Assembly: GCA_022578965.1 (NCBI GenBank)
Contig: MU400573.1
Location: forward strand, 1 to 64,000
Source of the DNA: Xylaria sp. FL1777
Lineage: Eukaryota > Ascomycota > Sordariomycetes > Xylariales > Xylariaceae
DNA length: 64,000 nucleotides
Direction of reading: 5' to 3'
Shown here: positions 61,439 to 64,000 of the stretch, piece by piece
Layout: every line of letters begins with the position of its first letter
Position numbering within the stretch: the first letter of the stretch is position 1
The notes under the pieces: model-generated
Seen by the model: only the letters and a program-made list of their open reading frames with translations
What the model was told of the DNA's origin: nothing
Databases searched by the model: none
Program-made: the position numbers and the translations under genes

Positions 61439-64000
61439 ATGGCGACGACAGACCAAACCACGGCCACCAAGGCCATTCCCAAGATGGAGAATGTATGACC
61501 ATAATGCCTTCCTGACTCACTCACCCTACTACCCTGACCTGTCCATGCCCGACTAACATGCTCTCCTACCAGACTGAGAAGCGTGACACGTTGATCGCAG
61601 ACGAGCTGCGATACCAGAAAGAATGGGATGAAGCCAAGATCTTCCAGCAGAATGCCCCGGCTGCCGATGAGCCGAAACCGCCCAAATTCTTCGCCACTAT
61701 GGCATACCCAGTACGCATCCCCGAGCCTTTTCTTCCCCCTGGCAGCATTTAGAATGTTGCTCCCGTATACTCCTGAAATATTTTCCAATCTCCTGCTACT
61801 TGGGTTATGACTGACTCCTAGCTCGGAATAGTATATGAACGGTGTGTCTCCAACCCGACCTGCGAAGCCATTGAACAGCTTAGGTTAATCTTTCATAGGT
61901 ACTCTTCATGCTGGTCACGCGTTTTGCTGGAGTAAGTTCGTGCACCTCATTTCCCCACGAGACTAGTCCGTAATACCAACGACTTTTGTGTTCTGTAGGG
62001 TCGAATTCATGACAGGGTTTGCGCGTATGAAGGGCCAGAGAGCCCTGTTTCCCCAGGGCTATCATTGCACAGGTATGCCGATCAAGGCTGCAGCAGATAA
62101 GTTGAAGCGTGAAACCGAAATGTTTGGCCAGAACTTCGAGAATACACCCTCCGCCGAGGTCGAGCAGCTTTCCCTTGACGAGAAGCCCAACGTGACGAAG
62201 ACCGATATAAGCAAATTCGGCGGAAGTAAGAGCAAAGTCGCGGCCAAGTCTGGCAAGGCCAAATATCAATTCGAGGTTTGATGCCTGAGCAATAGGCTAT
62301 TATAGCGAGCATACATTGACATGAGAACAGATTATGCTGTCTCTTGGCATTCCTGTCGAGGAAATCCATAAGTTTGCCGACCCTTACCATTGGCTCCACG
62401 TTTTCCCCCAGCACTGCGAAGCAGACCTCAGAAGAGTCGGTGCCCGTGTCGACTGGCGGAGATCCTTTGTTACAACCGACGCGAATCCATTCTATGACTC
62501 GTTCGTACGCTGGCAAATGAACAACTTAAAAGCTCTGAAGAAGATCAAGTTTGGGAAGCGCTTTACCGTATATTCACCCAAAGATGGCCAGGCATGCTTG
62601 GACCATGATCGAAGCAGTGGAGAGGGTATTGCCGTCCAGGAATATGTTGCCTTGAAGCTTAAGACCCTCGAGTGGTGTGAAAATGCTAAGGAAATTATCG
62701 GCGACAAAATCCCTTCTGATGCAGATGTGTACTTTATTCCTGCTACACTCCGCCCCGAAACCATGTATGGACAGGTAAGTGTTGGAATTTCTTTCCCTTA
62801 CTTCAGCTTCGAAGGCCGCGTTCTATGAATTGAGTGACGTTTCGCCTTTTCAATATCCTTAGCCGCCCCCAATATTTAATGATCTTTATCAGCGACCAGT
62901 CCTGACTCTTGCTTTGTGAGTAGACTTGTTGCTTTGTCGGTCCGACGGTTGACTACGGGATCTTCCGAGTATCCAAAGAGGGTGGAAAAGACGAGTATTT
63001 CTTCTGTAGCGAGCGCTCCGCCAGAAATGGTAAGTACGAGAACTGTCCCATGCCTAAAGTTAACGCCTCCATTTCATAATTAGTCCATAGTGTTTTAAAC
63101 TAACTGTTTTTGCAGTAAGCCATCTAAACGTGTTTCTATATAATGATACGGAGATACACTTTATGAATTCAGAAATTGTTATTTTATAACTAAGGCCGGA
63201 ATGTTAACACATAGTAGATGGCATTTCAGGGCATCTCTTCGCCTTGGGGTGAATATCATCAGGTAGTGGGCCTGAGAGGTTCAGATGTCATCGGAACCCT
63301 TGTTCATGCTCCGCTCTCAATCCACGAAAAAGGCATCAGAATTCTGCCTATGGGAACTGTGAAACCGACTAAGGGAACTGGAGTAGTTACGTGTGTTCCT
63401 TCTGATAGTCCGGATGATTATGCCACTATGTTAGACCTCAAGAAAAAGCCCGAATTCTACGGAATTCAGAAAGAGTGGTTGGTGGACGAGATTCTACCCA
63501 TTATACAAACACCATCTTCAAACTTGTACGTGTCACCACAAGATAGAATTCCTGCGCATACAAATCGTGCTAACCTATTTAGGATTGCGAAGCACCTTTA
63601 CGAGACTATGAAAATTAACTCACCGAAGGACCAAAAGCTACCTGAGGCGAAGGAAATCGCCTACAAGGAGGGGTTTTACTCTGGTGTCATGGTATATGGC
63701 GAATTCAAGGGACTGTCTGTGCAGGAGGCGAAGCCCTTAGTCAAGAAACAGCTGCTAGATGCCGGACTGGCCTTCAACTATGGTGAACCGGATGGTCTTG
63801 TGATTAGCGTAAGGAATATTTCCAAGTTGCTCTATTACGTCTTAAGTCTGCTGTATAGATAACGTACTGATATTATAAATTCACAGAGATCCGGCGATGA
63901 ATGTGTTGCTGTATGTTAAGCTACAATTTCGCAGTATCGGAACTAACGCACAGGCAGGCGTACCTCGATCAATGGTATTTTAATTACGGTAAGTTACCTA
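61439..64000 (+). CDS. cdc60: Cytosolic leucyl-tRNA synthetase, 5' part (runs off window)
   Basis: Class I aminoacyl-tRNA synthetase that charges tRNA-Leu in the cytosol. Exons: 61439-61492, 61573-61710, 61832-61841 (10 bases), 61899-61935, 61999-62275, 62331-62774, 62924-63029, then 63218-63525, 63583-63808, 63887-63910 and 63958-63988, where the window cuts an intron. The junction of exons 3 and 4 builds [19 protein letters not shown], containing the HAGH form of the HIGH motif. CP1 editing domain sequences follow: [53 protein letters not shown] and [25 protein letters not shown]. The boundary 63030-63217 does not keep the frame as one simple intron; an extra 14-base exon (63116-63129) would. 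The intron 63526-63582 is 57 bases with no stop, so it reads through in frame. The KMSKS half of the protein lies outside the window. Confidence 0.94.

Overview
The window is nuclear DNA of a filamentous ascomycete (Pezizomycotina). The evidence is short introns of 45-290 bases with GTAAGT-type donors and CTAAC-type branch sites, protein families that match mould homologues closely (Kar9, RecQ/Sgs1, Gfa1, Rpt4, the beta-7 proteasome subunit, HCNGP, an NACHT-ankyrin receptor, cytosolic LeuRS), and intergenic DNA full of TACCTA/TAGGTA words. A sordariomycete is my best guess; I cannot name the species. All gene models below were rebuilt by hand, with exon phases checked, because most genes are spliced.

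Left part (1-38.5 kb), mostly housekeeping. An AT-rich block (1-about 770) precedes a nitrate transporter gene (1316-2993, minus) whose promoter carries a NirA-type palindrome between two GATA sites. After 4 kb without a recognisable gene come a DUF1275 membrane protein (7099-8197), a large RecQ helicase (8864-14357), Kar9 (15905-19066, minus), a conserved protein of unknown function (22656-24239), the 26S proteasome ATPase Rpt4 (25022-26398), Gfa1 (30867-33478), the 20S proteasome beta-7 subunit (34307-35315, minus), an HCNGP/SAP30BP-like protein (35783-36672) and a conserved, probably mitochondrial protein (37119-38459, minus). These are independent single genes, not a pathway cluster. Two proteasome subunits lie within 10 kb of each other.

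Middle and right part (38.5-61.4 kb), accessory in character: gene-poor, more AT-rich in places, and carrying repeats. It holds a tiny three-exon polyglutamine gene (41207-41724), two lineage-type proteins of unknown function (46278-47695 and 49098-50456, both minus), a type II membrane glycosyltransferase-like protein (51992-53629), a weak small-gene candidate (55436-55686) and an NLR-type receptor (56301-59722, minus). The receptor has an N-terminal NWD-type domain, a NACHT domain and ankyrin repeats with an exact 99-base DNA period. It appears broken by a frameshift between Walker A and Walker B, and a stranded ankyrin-repeat remnant lies beyond its stop codon. Two non-autonomous inverted-repeat elements (51151-51460, with a TA target duplication, and 60457-60641) and a 13-base minisatellite flank this block.

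The right edge (61439-64000) contains the 5' half of the cytosolic leucyl-tRNA synthetase gene, with many very short exons and one junction (63030-63217) whose reading frame I could keep only by invoking a 14-base exon.

The most interesting signals are the NLR with its frameshift, homogenised ankyrin array and downstream relic, the two inverted-repeat elements, and several micro-exons (5 bases in gfa1, 10 in leuRS, 21 in the 413-residue protein).
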